Assembly (NCBI GenBank): GCA_018970725.1
Contig: JAGWVU010000014.1
Location: forward strand, 37,145-101,144
Direction: 5' to 3'
DNA from: Verrucomicrobiota bacterium
Lineage (GTDB): Bacteria; Verrucomicrobiota; Verrucomicrobiia; Verrucomicrobiales; DEV007
DNA: 64,000 nucleotides
Below, one piece after another: positions 1 through 15,065 of the stretch; position 1 is the stretch's first letter, and the number at the start of each line of letters is the position of its first letter. A program made the translations under genes and the position numbers. The notes below the pieces were generated by a model, which saw only the letters and a list, made by a program, of their open reading frames with translations, had not been told where the DNA came from and searched no databases.

Positions 1-2
1 GC

Positions 3-2099
3 CATTTCTGGAGACTGATCCTCCTGCTGCTGGCGCTGGTCGCGGGGTTCGTAGGCGTGGCTCTCGGATACTATTACCACGAAGCGGAGGGAAGGGACAT
101 CACGCGGGTCGGCAAAATGCCGGAGCGGTCGATTGTCTACGATTGGAAAAAGCGCGAGATTGGCAGGCTGCACGGGGAGAATCGCAGTTTGGTCGAGAAA
201 TCCGACGTTTCCACCTACTTTGTGGATGCGTTGCTGGCGCGGGAGGACTCCCGTTTTTATGACCATGGCGGGATCGATTGGCGGGGCGTGGCGCGTTCGA
301 TCCTGCGGAACCTGAAGGACCGGGAGATGACGCAGGGAGCGAGCACGCTGACCATGCAGCTGGCGCGCTGCAGTTTTGATATCCGGGAAAAAACGCTGCA
401 TCGCAAGTTGCTGGAGGCCATGCTGGCATGGCGGATCGAGCGGAACTACCAGAAGAACGAGATTCTGATCCACTACATGAACCGGATTTACTTCGGTGCC
501 GGGGTTTACGGGGTGGAACTGGCATCCCAGGCCTACTTCGGGAAGCCGGCCCGGGAGATGGATTTGGGAGAGGCAGCCATGCTGGCGGGAATCATCCGGG
601 GGCCGAACCGGTTCTCCCCCTTCCGGCATTACGCAGAAGCCGAGCGGGAGCGGAACACGGTGCTCGACCGGATGTTGCTTCACGGGTTCGTCACGGCTCC
701 GGAAGTGACCGCCGCGAAGGCGGCCAAAGTGAACGTGATGGATCCGCTGCACATCGCCGCTCCGCCCGTTTCCTACGCGATGGAGGTGGTCCGGCGGGAT
801 CTGGAACTCATTCTGGCGCAGCAAGACACGGAGGAGGGCGGGCTGCGGATCATCACCGCGCTCGACATCGATTTGCAGCGCGCCGCCGAGCAAAGCCTCG
901 AGACCCGCTTGGCCGAGGTTGAGCAAAAGCCGGGCTATGCCCACCAGACCCGGGCGGCCTATTTGGCTCGGAAACAAGGAGGTGAGGAGGCGCCACCGCA
1001 ATATCTTCAAGGGGCCGTGGTGGTGATCGACAACGCCAGCGGCGGTCTGCGCGCCATCGTGGGGGGCAGGAGTTTCCAGGAGAGTCAATTCAACCGGGCC
1101 ACCATGTCCCAACGTCAAATCGGTTCCCTCTTCAAGCCGTTCGTCTACGCGAAGGCGTATGAAAACGGGTTGCTACCCGGAACCTTGGTCAACGACGGGC
1201 CGATCCGCCCCGGTGAAATCGCTTGGGCCCGGGGAGGCACCTGGAGCCCGGAGAATTCCGACAATACCTTTGGAGGTCTCCTGCCCGCCGAAATCGGGCT
1301 GGTCAAGTCCCGGAACACCATGAGCGTCCGCGTGGGCGAGATTGCGGGAATTGAACCGATCGGCAATCTGGCGCGGCAGGCCGGTTTCACTGTGCCGGCG
1401 GAGCGGTCCCCGCAGATCTACATCGGGAATCTGGGGGCCACGGTGCAGGCGGTGACCAGCGCCTACTCGGCGTTTGCCAACGAGGGAGCTTGGATGCGTT
1501 CCCACGTCATCACTTCCGTCGTGGATCAGAACGGGAATCAGGTCTACCGCCAGATCACGCCGCGCGTTCGCATCCTTTCGCCGGCGGTGACGTGGTTGAC
1601 CACGCGGACGCTGGAAAAGGTCATGGAACCGGGCGGAACGGCGTGGGCCGCCCGCTCCCAAGGTTTGAAAGCCCCGGCGGGTGGAAAAACGGGCACGACC
1701 AATAATTACAACGACGCCTGGTTCGTCGGCTTCACCGGGGAGTTGAGTTGCGGCGTCTGGGTCGGGCTCGATCAGCAAAAGACCATCATCGACCGTGGCT
1801 ATGGCGCGACCTTGGCCCTGCCGGTCTGGACGGACGTCATGATTTTCGCGGAGAACAACGGGTATGAACCCAAGCCGCTCTTCTCAAACGTCAACCTCAC
1901 CCGGATCGAGGTTTGCCGGTCCAGCGGCAAACTGGCCACGGGCAATTGCCGGGCCGGGAAAAACGCTTACCCGCTCGACCTGCCCGTCGAACTGGTTCCC
2001 CGCGACGCTTGCCGCGCCCATGGCTTCCTCGGCCCGGCCCGGTCCGGCGATGCGGAGGGCCGGGGGTTCATCGGCCGGATCCGCGGCCTGTTCCACTGA
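3..2099 (+). CDS. Class A penicillin-binding protein (5'-partial)
   Basis: Bifunctional peptidoglycan synthase anchored in the inner membrane, joining lipid II glycosyltransferase and DD-transpeptidase activities. The frame is open to the window edge: codons from base 3 encode a Leu/Ala-rich membrane anchor before the first in-window GTG at 57, so the true start lies outside. The GT51 domain shows the EDSRFYDHGGIDW motif (about 243-281) and QGASTLTMQL (about 333-362). The transpeptidase domain has the serine motif SLFK (about 1125), SRN (about 1308) and KTGT (about 1684). The order and length fit PBP1A-type proteins. PBP1B or PBP1C cannot be excluded without the N-terminus. It converges on the isomerase gene downstream. 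Confidence 0.93.
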   Translation, partial: HFWRLILLLLALVAGFVGVALGYYYHEAEGRDITRVGKMPERSIVYDWKKREIGRLHGENRSLVEKSDVSTYFVDALLAREDSRFYDHGGIDWRGVARSILRNLKDREMTQGASTLTMQLARCSFDIREKTLHRKLLEAMLAWRIERNYQKNEILIHYMNRIYFGAGVYGVELASQAYFGKPAREMDLGEAAMLAGIIRGPNRFSPFRHYAEAERERNTVLDRMLLHGFVTAPEVTAAKAAKVNVMDPLHIAAPPVSYAMEVVRRDLELILAQQDTEEGGLRIITALDIDLQRAAEQSLETRLAEVEQKPGYAHQTRAAYLARKQGGEEAPPQYLQGAVVVIDNASGGLRAIVGGRSFQESQFNRATMSQRQIGSLFKPFVYAKAYENGLLPGTLVNDGPIRPGEIAWARGGTWSPENSDNTFGGLLPAEIGLVKSRNTMSVRVGEIAGIEPIGNLARQAGFTVPAERSPQIYIGNLGATVQAVTSAYSAFANEGAWMRSHVITSVVDQNGNQVYRQITPRVRILSPAVTWLTTRTLEKVMEPGGTAWAARSQGLKAPAGGKTGTTNNYNDAWFVGFTGELSCGVWVGLDQQKTIIDRGYGATLALPVWTDVMIFAENNGYEPKPLFSNVNLTRIEVCRSSGKLATGNCRAGKNAYPLDLPVELVPRDACRAHGFLGPARSGDAEGRGFIGRIRGLFH

Positions 2100-2112
2100 G
2101 AATTGCCCGGGC

Positions 2113-2967
2113 TCAGGGGTTCCACGCCTTCACATACTCCACGCATTTGGTGACCTGCGGGAGCGACTCATACCAGTCGTATTCGTATTCGATCGAAATC
2201 GGGCCATCGAACCCTTGGGCCCGGTATTCCTTGAGAATGGCGTCGATGTCGCTTTGGCCGGTGCCGAAGGGCATGTCGTGCCCGACCAGGGAGGCCTCGC
2301 TGAGGTCCTTGAGGTGGCTGCTGACAATGCGGCCCTTGAGGATTTTGACGCAGTCGAGCGGTTTCAGGCCGGAGCGCATCCAGTGGCCGGTATCGGCGCA
2401 CGCCCCGATTCTCAGGTCCCGGTCCTTGACCAGGCCGAGGACAAAATTCGGGTCCCACAGCTTGTAGTTCGGGTCTTTCTCGCGCTTCGGGTGTTCGTGG
2501 ATGCCGACCTTGATGTCATATTCCTTGGCCAGCTTCTCAAAGGTGTCGATGGCGTCGATGGATTCGGTGTTGATCACCTTGATGCCGAGGGTTTTGGCGA
2601 ACTCGAAAACCTTCCGGGAGCCCTCTTCTTCCTTGGTGAAGGCGACCACTCCGTAGGCGACCGCCATCAAGTCGTGTGCCTTGAGCTTGGCCTTGAGTTT
2701 TTCGATCGTCTCCGGCGCGGCGTCGTGATGCACCTTGAGGTCCGGGGATTCGGGCGAAAGCTTTTGCCCCGGGTAGAACTCAATCACCTTCGCTCCCGCG
2801 GCGGCGGTTTTTTCGATGGCTTCGAACGCGGTGAATTTGTTGAAGGTGTAGGCCTGGCAGCCGAGGGCGAAACCATTGATGCGGCGATCCGCGGGAATGG
2901 GTTCCGCGGCCGGAGCCAGCTGGGTCGCGAGGGCGAGGACGGCGAAAACAAGGTTGAGGGCTTTCAT
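2113..2967 (-). CDS. Secreted sugar phosphate isomerase/epimerase (TIM barrel)
   Basis: A 284-residue xylose-isomerase-like TIM-barrel protein. The longest frame starts at 3258, but ATG at 2967 begins a clean signal peptide (MKALNLVFAVLALATQLAPA), so I use that. Likely metal-binding and catalytic positions are visible as INTES, GIHEHP, CADTGHW, SSHLKD and a C-terminal IEYEYDW, the usual Glu/His/Asp/His/Glu pattern of the family. Export to the periplasm is common for PVC members. The substrate is unknown; 3-keto sugars or inositol-like compounds are typical for the family. It is followed on the minus strand only by the convergent PBP gene. Confidence 0.85.
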   Translation of the reverse strand: MKALNLVFAVLALATQLAPAAEPIPADRRINGFALGCQAYTFNKFTAFEAIEKTAAAGAKVIEFYPGQKLSPESPDLKVHHDAAPETIEKLKAKLKAHDLMAVAYGVVAFTKEEEGSRKVFEFAKTLGIKVINTESIDAIDTFEKLAKEYDIKVGIHEHPKREKDPNYKLWDPNFVLGLVKDRDLRIGACADTGHWMRSGLKPLDCVKILKGRIVSSHLKDLSEASLVGHDMPFGTGQSDIDAILKEYRAQGFDGPISIEYEYDWYESLPQVTKCVEYVKAWNP

Positions 2968-2978
2968 CGGCCGCCATG

Positions 2979-3362
2979 CTAAACGCTGCCGGTCAACCCG
3001 CAAGGGGGAACCGTCGGGACGCCGGCTTCCGCCGGAGGGGCGGCCGGCAGTTCCCGCTCCAGACGCAGCTGTCCGTTGTCCACCCACGCCACCAAAGTGG
3101 TGTCGCGCTGGTCCATGATGCGGAGCCAGGGCTCGATGAGGTGGTCCGGGGTGGGCCCGGGGTGGTCTTCCGCGATCACCGCCCGGGCCGCTTCGAGGAG
3201 GTTGGAGGCGCCGCGGAGGGCATCGATGAGGCTGTGGTGGATGGAGAAAAGCGTCCAATCACCCGGAATTCCCTCGGTGATCCCATTCGCGTTGACCTCA
3301 ACGTGATAGGTTTCCGGCAAGGGGATGGCGGACTTCGGTTCGTGGTTTGGCGCGTTGGGCAT
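2979..3362 (-). CDS. Hypothetical protein
   Basis: A 127-residue soluble protein of unknown function, with no signal peptide or membrane segment. The start MPNAPNHEPK at 3362 is chosen because the frame continues upstream only as an antisense shadow of other genes. It sits 17 bases after the membrane-protein gene and 11 bases before the secreted isomerase, all on the minus strand, so it probably belongs to the same transcript. The central part (DALRGASNLLEAARAVIAED) looks helical. I do not recognise a family. Confidence 0.55.
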   Translation of the reverse strand: MPNAPNHEPKSAIPLPETYHVEVNANGITEGIPGDWTLFSIHHSLIDALRGASNLLEAARAVIAEDHPGPTPDHLIEPWLRIMDQRDTTLVAWVDNGQLRLERELPAAPPAEAGVPTVPPCGLTGSV

Positions 3363-3379
3363 TGAGGGGAGGGGCAAAT

Positions 3380-4465
3380 TTAGAACGCACGGGCAGGGGC
3401 CGGCAGGAGGAAGGCGTGTTGCTCCAGAAAGCTCGCGGTGCCATGCCAGTCGAGATATTGCGAGGTCCAGAGACCGAGGCCATATGCCAAGCCGGCCATG
3501 AGGAGGAGCAGGCGGGGCACCAAGGTCCGGAGCGGGCCGAGCGGGGCGGCGCCGGCAAGATATTCCCCGCGGTGGACGGCCCAACCGGCGAGGATTTTGG
3601 CGGGCCAGAGCAGGGCGACGAAGACGAGGGCGGGAAGCCAGGCCAGATCCCGGGGCGGCAGTTCCACGCGCGGCAGGAGGAGGGGCAAAGCCGCCGCCAA
3701 GGTGCTGGAGACGGAGAGCAAACAGGCCCAGGGGGCGCTGCGGAACACGCGGCGTTGCGCGGGCCGGTCGAAGAGGTCCCTCCAGTGCCCGGTGGCGGCA
3801 AAACGAGCTTGGACGAGCGGGAGGGTGGTGGCCACCGGCACCATCAGCAGAATGCCGCTGCCCGCCACGAGAACGGCTGCGTTGCTGGGAAGCCGGGCAG
3901 CGACGAGGAGAACCGCCACCGGTGGAGCGAGCCAGAGGACTCCGCCGACCCAACCGCGCAGGCCAAGGAAAAACAGTTTGGGTAGTTGGAACTCCGCGAT
4001 CAGGCCGAGCAGACCGTCCCGGGCCCTGACGAGAAAGGGCGTGCGGGTCGTTTCCGTGCCGGCCCGGGCGTGGCGGGCCCCGGCGAACAAGAGCCCGGCC
4101 ACCGTCGCGCCGGCGAGCCCGATTCCGAGCAAGGTGAGGAGCCGACTGGTGAAGGTGAGAGAGGGGGCGGCGGACCCGCCCAGCAGGGTTGCGTCCGTCC
4201 AAAGACTGGTGATGAAACGGATGGGGAGCACGAGGAACCAGCCGACGATGGCCACCGCGCCCACGATCCGCGCCTGACGGATGCCGAAGATGCCGTCGCG
4301 CCATTTTCCGGAGCGCGCGGTCCGTCCGGCCGCCTCCAGCAGGTAACCGAAGGCGAGAAAGTTGAGGATGGGGAACGAAGCGAGCAGGGCCAGGGCAAAC
4401 ACGAGACAAAGCAAGCCGAGGAGATTGCCCGGCAGGCGCCAGAGAACGTGGACCAGAGGTTTCAT
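3380..4465 (-). CDS. Multi-pass membrane protein, unknown function
   Basis: A 361-residue protein with about seven hydrophobic segments, including an N-terminal one with FPILNFLAFGYLLEAAGR. That pattern is common in DUF4013-like PVC membrane proteins, but I cannot confirm the family. ATG at 4465 is preferred over the longest frame (4783) because the extra N-terminus is Ser/Ala-rich antisense translation of the divergent DUF1549 gene. Only 37 bases separate it from that divergent gene at 4503. Likely role: an integral inner-membrane protein, possibly in transport or envelope maintenance. Confidence 0.7.
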   Translation of the reverse strand: MKPLVHVLWRLPGNLLGLLCLVFALALLASFPILNFLAFGYLLEAAGRTARSGKWRDGIFGIRQARIVGAVAIVGWFLVLPIRFITSLWTDATLLGGSAAPSLTFTSRLLTLLGIGLAGATVAGLLFAGARHARAGTETTRTPFLVRARDGLLGLIAEFQLPKLFFLGLRGWVGGVLWLAPPVAVLLVAARLPSNAAVLVAGSGILLMVPVATTLPLVQARFAATGHWRDLFDRPAQRRVFRSAPWACLLSVSSTLAAALPLLLPRVELPPRDLAWLPALVFVALLWPAKILAGWAVHRGEYLAGAAPLGPLRTLVPRLLLLMAGLAYGLGLWTSQYLDWHGTASFLEQHAFLLPAPARAF

Positions 4466-4502
4466 GCTTGGCGGATGCCTGCGGGAGCGGTAGTCTAAAC
4501 CG

Positions 4503-6110
4503 ATGGACCGGATCGCGGCAATGCCCGTTTGGTGGCGCAATCTTGTTTTCGTCGCGTTGGTCGGCGGTGCGGTGGCGCTCGGGCAAGCCGTGCTCTGGCG
4601 CGCCCCGTTGGAAGCGCTCGATCCCGCCGCCCTGCCGCTGCCGGACGCGGATGAGGTGGCCTTGGCGGAGGAAGTGGACGCGGCGTGCGCCGCCGGAAGG
4701 GCCGGGGCCGACGGGGCTCCGATGGCGTTGGCGGATGAGTTCACCGTGCTGCGACGCCTCAGCCTGGCCCTGTTCGGCAGCATCCCTTCCTATGAGGAGA
4801 TTCGTTTGGCCCGGAAGGTGCCGGAGGGGCGGAGGATCGATTGGTGGTTGCGCCGCGCGTTCCGGGACCAGCGGTATGGTGATTATGTGGCGGAGCGATT
4901 TGTCCGCATCTGCGCCGGGACGGAGTCCGGGCCTTTCCTCGTTTATCGCCGGCGGCGCTTTGTGGATTGGTGGAGCGAGCAACTCCGGAAGAACCGGCCC
5001 TATGATGAACTGGTGCGGAGCCTGATCGCCTCCAACGGTTTGTGGACGACCGATCCGGCAACGAATTTCGTCACCCGCCACGTGGTTCCGCAAGGTGGTC
5101 CGGACGAGGCGCGACTGGCGGCGCGGGTGAGCCGCGCCTTTCTCGGGATCCGTCTGGATTGTGTGGAGTGCCACGATGATTTTCTGGAGGGCCGCTGGAA
5201 GCAATCGGACTTCCACCGTCTGGCCGCGTTTTTCCGGGAGGCAAACATGGTGGTCACGGGGCTCTCGGATTCGGGCAGAGGGGATTACAAGGTGAGGATG
5301 CGGGGGGCCTCCGGGGAGACTCCGGTGGAGGCGGCGGTTCCCTTTGGAGGGGAGTGGTTGCCGACGGAGGGGAGCTTGCGGACGAGGCTGGCCGGTTGGG
5401 TCACCCATCCGGAGAACGCCTCGTTTTCCCGCACGGCGGTGAACCGGGTTTGGGCCTTGCTCTTCGGGGCCCCGATGATCACGCCGGTGGATCACCTCGG
5501 ACCGGAAGAGGGCCTGCCGCCCGCGCTCGACCTTATGGCGCGGGATTTCGTGGCTCACGGGCACGACCTGCAGCGGCTCATCCGGATCATCGCGCAGACC
5601 AGGACCTTCCGGAGTTCGAGCTCGGCCGGGGATTCCGGGGCGCGGTTTCCGACGACCCGGCTCCGTCCCGAACAGGTGGCGCGGAGCATCGGCCAGGCTT
5701 CCTCCCTGACCACGATCGACGCCTCGTCGCACATTCTTCCGCGGATCCGGCGCCAAGGGGAGACGCGGGATTTCGCGACCCGTTTCGGGGATGCGGGGGG
5801 CGACGAGTTCGATGCGGCGACGGCCACCGTTCCGCAGCGCCTGCTCCTGATGAACGGCAAAATGATCGCCCAACACATCCGGGAAGATCTGGTGATGAAC
5901 GCGGCGACGCGGATCGGCAGCCTGGCGGAAGGGGATGCCGCGGCCGTGGAAGCGGCGTTTCTGGCCGTGCTCACCCGCCCGCCTTCGCCGCCGGAACAGG
6001 AGCATTTCACCGGGGTCCTGCGGGGGAGCCGGGGCGGCGAGCGGTCCCGGCGGATGGAGGATCTCTATTGGAGCCTGCTCAACTCGACGGAATTTTCATG
6101 GAATCATTGA
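4503..6110 (+). CDS. DUF1549/DUF1553 protein lacking the cytochrome domain
   Basis: A 535-residue PVC-type secreted or anchored protein. It starts with one membrane segment (about residues 12-32), then a DUF1549-like region with NRPYDELVRSLIASNG and AFLGIRLDCVECHDDF. The CVECH within it is the usual conserved motif of DUF1549, not an N-terminal heme domain. A DUF1553-like C-terminus follows (RTAVNRVWALLFG; HDLQRLIRIIAQTRTF). The normal N-terminal planctomycete cytochrome domain is missing, unlike the 900-residue paralogue at 52379. The gene overlaps the next by 13 bases. The biochemical role of the family is not established; it is usually paired with DUF1501 proteins. Confidence 0.85.
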   Translation: MDRIAAMPVWWRNLVFVALVGGAVALGQAVLWRAPLEALDPAALPLPDADEVALAEEVDAACAAGRAGADGAPMALADEFTVLRRLSLALFGSIPSYEEIRLARKVPEGRRIDWWLRRAFRDQRYGDYVAERFVRICAGTESGPFLVYRRRRFVDWWSEQLRKNRPYDELVRSLIASNGLWTTDPATNFVTRHVVPQGGPDEARLAARVSRAFLGIRLDCVECHDDFLEGRWKQSDFHRLAAFFREANMVVTGLSDSGRGDYKVRMRGASGETPVEAAVPFGGEWLPTEGSLRTRLAGWVTHPENASFSRTAVNRVWALLFGAPMITPVDHLGPEEGLPPALDLMARDFVAHGHDLQRLIRIIAQTRTFRSSSSAGDSGARFPTTRLRPEQVARSIGQASSLTTIDASSHILPRIRRQGETRDFATRFGDAGGDEFDAATATVPQRLLLMNGKMIAQHIREDLVMNAATRIGSLAEGDAAAVEAAFLAVLTRPPSPPEQEHFTGVLRGSRGGERSRRMEDLYWSLLNSTEFSWNH

Positions 6111-7348
6111 CCCATCCAAGGTTCCGTCGGCGCCGGATTCTGCCTTGGTTGACCCTGTTTGGCGATTTGTTGGCGCTTCGGGCGGAGAGCCTCCGGGAAC
6201 CGGCCCGGCATCTCATCCTCCTCTGGTTGGAGGGGGCGCCCAGCCAGTTGGAAACCTTCGATCCACATCCGGGAAGTCCGGTTGCCCACGGCTCCACGGA
6301 CATCGCCAGTGCCGCCCCCGGCGTGAGAATTGGAAGCGGGTTGGCGCGCACCGCGGAAGTCTTGGACGAGTTCACCCTGATCCGCTCGATGGTGAGCCGT
6401 GAGGGAGATCATGAGAGGGCGGTGTTCAACATGAAGACCGGGTATCGGCCCGATCCGACCCTGACCCACCCCTCGATCGGGGCGATTTTCTGCCATGAAT
6501 CCCCGCGGAGCCCGGTGGAGATTCCCTCCCATATCTCCATCCTGCCGAAGCGTTGGGCGGCCCGTGGCGGATTTCTCGGGGGCGGATTCGATGCCTTTCA
6601 ACTCGGTGATCCCCGGAATCCGTTGCCGGACATGACCGCGCGGGTCAACGGGGATCGTCAGGCGCGCCGCCTTGAGGGACTTTCCGTGATCGAGGATGCC
6701 TTCGCCCGGGGACGGGAGGGGCTCGAAGCGAGAACCTTGCACCGGACCCATCTGGAGCGGGCCGCAAGGATGATGACCTCCAGCCAGTTGCGCGCTTTCG
6801 ACGTCCGTGAGGAGCCAGGGGCAATCCGCGCCGCCTACGGGGATTCTCCGTTTGGAAGGGGATGCCTGGCGGCCCGGCGGCTGGTCGAGGCCGGGGTGCC
6901 TTGCATCGAAGTGACGCTGGATGGTTGGGATTCCCACGTGAACAACCATGAACTCCAGGCGGCCCGGAACGCGATCCTCGATCCGGCGCTGGCCGCCCTT
7001 GTCCGCGACCTGCGGGAACGTGATTTGCTGGACCGGACCGTGGTGTTCTGCGGCGGGGAGTTCGGCCGAACCCCCAAACTCAACGCGCTCGAAGGACGGG
7101 ATCACTGGCCCCACGGCTTCAGCGTGGCCCTCGCCGGCGGAGGTTTCCGCAAGGGGTTCGCCTATGGTGAGACCGATCCGCTCGGGCTTGCCACCCAGCC
7201 GGGCCACCCGGTCCGCGTGGAAGACTTGCACGCGACCCTGCAGACCGTGCTCGGGCTGGATCCGGCGCGGGAATGGATGACCCCGGTGGGTCGTCCGCTG
7301 GCGTTGAGCGGGGGCCGGGTGATCCGGGAACTGATGGACCCGCGGTGA
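6098..7348 (+). CDS. DUF1501 domain-containing protein
   Basis: A 416-residue sulfatase-like-fold protein of the DUF1501 family. The start ATG at 6098 lies inside the end of the DUF1549/DUF1553 gene (13-base overlap), which suggests translational coupling. Family features are LILLWLEGAPSQLETFDPH near the N-terminus, FTLIRSMVSREGDHE, an internal LDGWDSHVNNHE, and VVFCGGEFGRTPKLN followed by GRDHWPHGFS. The usual Tat-type twin-arginine leader is weak here (RFRRRRILPWLTLFG). The function of the family is unknown; DUF1501 and DUF1549/DUF1553 proteins nearly always occur as pairs. Confidence 0.9.
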   Translation: MESLTHPRFRRRRILPWLTLFGDLLALRAESLREPARHLILLWLEGAPSQLETFDPHPGSPVAHGSTDIASAAPGVRIGSGLARTAEVLDEFTLIRSMVSREGDHERAVFNMKTGYRPDPTLTHPSIGAIFCHESPRSPVEIPSHISILPKRWAARGGFLGGGFDAFQLGDPRNPLPDMTARVNGDRQARRLEGLSVIEDAFARGREGLEARTLHRTHLERAARMMTSSQLRAFDVREEPGAIRAAYGDSPFGRGCLAARRLVEAGVPCIEVTLDGWDSHVNNHELQAARNAILDPALAALVRDLRERDLLDRTVVFCGGEFGRTPKLNALEGRDHWPHGFSVALAGGGFRKGFAYGETDPLGLATQPGHPVRVEDLHATLQTVLGLDPAREWMTPVGRPLALSGGRVIRELMDPR

Positions 7349-7420
7349 GATCACCGCGCCCCGATCGTTCCACGTTTTCCGATTGAAACTTCCCCGTTCA
7401 CGGGAGACGGTGCCGCCCTC

Positions 7421-10225
<2,805 letters not shown>

Positions 10226-10235
10226 GGCCATCCTC

Positions 10236-10967
10236 ATGGGCTCTCCCGCCACGCTGCGCACCGCGGTCGCGTTTTTGACCCGGCTGCCCGCGGGCGGCGA
10301 GGGTGATGGGGAGCGTCTCGCCGCGTCGACCACATGGTTCAGCCTCGTCGGGCTGATGGTCGGTGCGCTTTCCGCCCTGCCGCTCCTCTGGTTGCCGGAG
10401 AGATACGCCGCCCTGGCCTCCATTCTCATCACCGTGCTGGTCACGGGAGCGATGCACGAGGACGGGCTGGCGGACACCTGTGACGGGCTCTTCGGCGGGG
10501 CGGATCCGGACGCGCGGCGCGCCATCATGCGGGACAGTCGGATCGGTAGCTATGGGGCGATCGGGTTGTGGATGCTTCTGATGGCGCGCTGGCTGCTCCT
10601 CCGGGACCTCGCCGGGGCGCCCTGGACCTTGGCGGCAGCGGCCGGATTTTCACGCTCGGCGGCCGTATGGTTGTTGGCGAATCAACGGCCGGTGGCGATG
10701 GTGGATCCGGGCGCCAAATGTTCCTCCGCTTTCGACGGGGTGGGGTGGGGTCGCGCGTTGACCTGTTTCGGGATTGCCCTGGCCGGTGCCGGGGTGGTTT
10801 TCCGGTCCGTCCTTCCGGTCATGCTTTGCGCCGGGGCCACCATCGCCGTGAGCGGGCTTTGCGGGCTGTTTTTCCATGCGAAGCTCGGGCGCCTCAATGG
10901 CGATGCGCTCGGCGCGGTCATCGCGCTCTCGGAACTGGCCTGCCTCGCGGCCATCGCACTGGTCTGA
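10236..10967 (+). CDS. cobS: Adenosylcobinamide-GDP ribazoletransferase
   Basis: A 243-residue integral membrane enzyme that joins adenosylcobinamide-GDP and alpha-ribazole in the last steps of cobalamin assembly. The signature MHEDGLADTCDGLFGG, followed by RRAIMRDSRIGSYG, is diagnostic, and several hydrophobic helices follow. It begins 10 bases after acnA and no other cobalamin gene is visible in the window, so it may depend on salvage or on genes elsewhere. It converges on the minus-strand hydrolase with an 8-base gap; the two stop codons form a small dyad at 10965-10978. Confidence 0.94.
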   Translation: MGSPATLRTAVAFLTRLPAGGEGDGERLAASTTWFSLVGLMVGALSALPLLWLPERYAALASILITVLVTGAMHEDGLADTCDGLFGGADPDARRAIMRDSRIGSYGAIGLWMLLMARWLLLRDLAGAPWTLAAAAGFSRSAAVWLLANQRPVAMVDPGAKCSSAFDGVGWGRALTCFGIALAGAGVVFRSVLPVMLCAGATIAVSGLCGLFFHAKLGRLNGDALGAVIALSELACLAAIALV

Positions 10968-10975
10968 GGGCCCCC

Positions 10976-11783
10976 TCAACGCCGCCCCTCCTCGAGGAAA
11001 TCGAGCGCCTTGCCCAACCACTCCGCCGCCGGCATCGCATGCCCCTGGGCCGGGATCTCGAGGAGCTTGACTTTCTGGAAGCCCTCCGCCTGGAACCCTT
11101 CCCGGTAGACGCCGCGGGTGTTGGCCAGATTGAAATCCTTTTCCCCGGTGACCAGAACATAGCGGCAATATTGCTTGGCCAGATCTTTCAATTCGTCAGG
11201 CGGAAGATAGTTGCGCGAGTAAACCTTGGCATCGGATCCCGTCACGTCGGTGTAGAAATTGGCCCCCATGAAACAGAGCGTCCCGCTGAACATTTCCGCC
11301 CACGAGACACCCACCATGCTGGCTACGCGTCCCCCGCCGGAAAAGCCGGAGACATAGACACGGCGTCCGTCGATCTGGTGGAGCTGGCGCAAATGGTGAT
11401 TGGCATCCACCGCGAGCCGCATGCGGTCGAAGATATTGCGCTTGTTCCCCGAATTCCTCGCGCCGGCGAAGATCAGGTCGCGCCGGGCCAGTTCCGTCTC
11501 CCATTCCTTGGGAATCGAGGGACTGTCCCCGGCGCTGATCCAGATGAACAAGCCGTGCGGTTTGGCGGGGTCGAAACCGGCCGGCAGGAGCACTTCGAAC
11601 TCCTCCCGGGTCACGTCATAGGCCGGGGGATCTTCGATTGCGCTGAGCCGGGCGCGCACCTGTTCCGCATCAGCGGACTGCACGGGAGAGTCCTCGAAAC
11701 GGAGCACGCCGCGCTTGCCGGCTTCGAGTTGCGCCGTCGCGGGAGCACAGCAGACGGCGAACAGCGCGAGGCCCAGAGGGAGA

Positions 11784-11812
<29 letters not shown>
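10976..11812 (-). CDS. Secreted alpha/beta-hydrolase-like protein
   Basis: A 278-residue protein with an N-terminal signal peptide (LGLALFAVCCAPATA). The nucleophile elbow YVSGFSGGGRVAS is in the middle, preceded by LFIWISAGD and the motif DANHHLRQLHQIDGRR. This resembles PHB-depolymerase or feruloyl-esterase-like secreted hydrolases. A C-terminal GHAMPAAEW could supply the catalytic His. The substrate is unknown. The start at 11812 lies 29 bases inside the 3' end of kup, on the same strand, so the two may be translationally coupled. Confidence 0.72.
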
Positions 11813-15064
<3,252 letters not shown>

Positions 15065-15065
15065 T

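Noticed and set aside
2979..6005. 1008-residue minus-strand frame
   Set aside because: Only the final 127 residues look coding; the rest is antisense to the DUF1549 gene and the membrane-protein gene region.
10965..10978. TGAGGG-CC-CCCTCA dyad between cobS and the hydrolase
   Set aside because: Made of the two convergent stop codons with a 2-base loop; not a convincing terminator.
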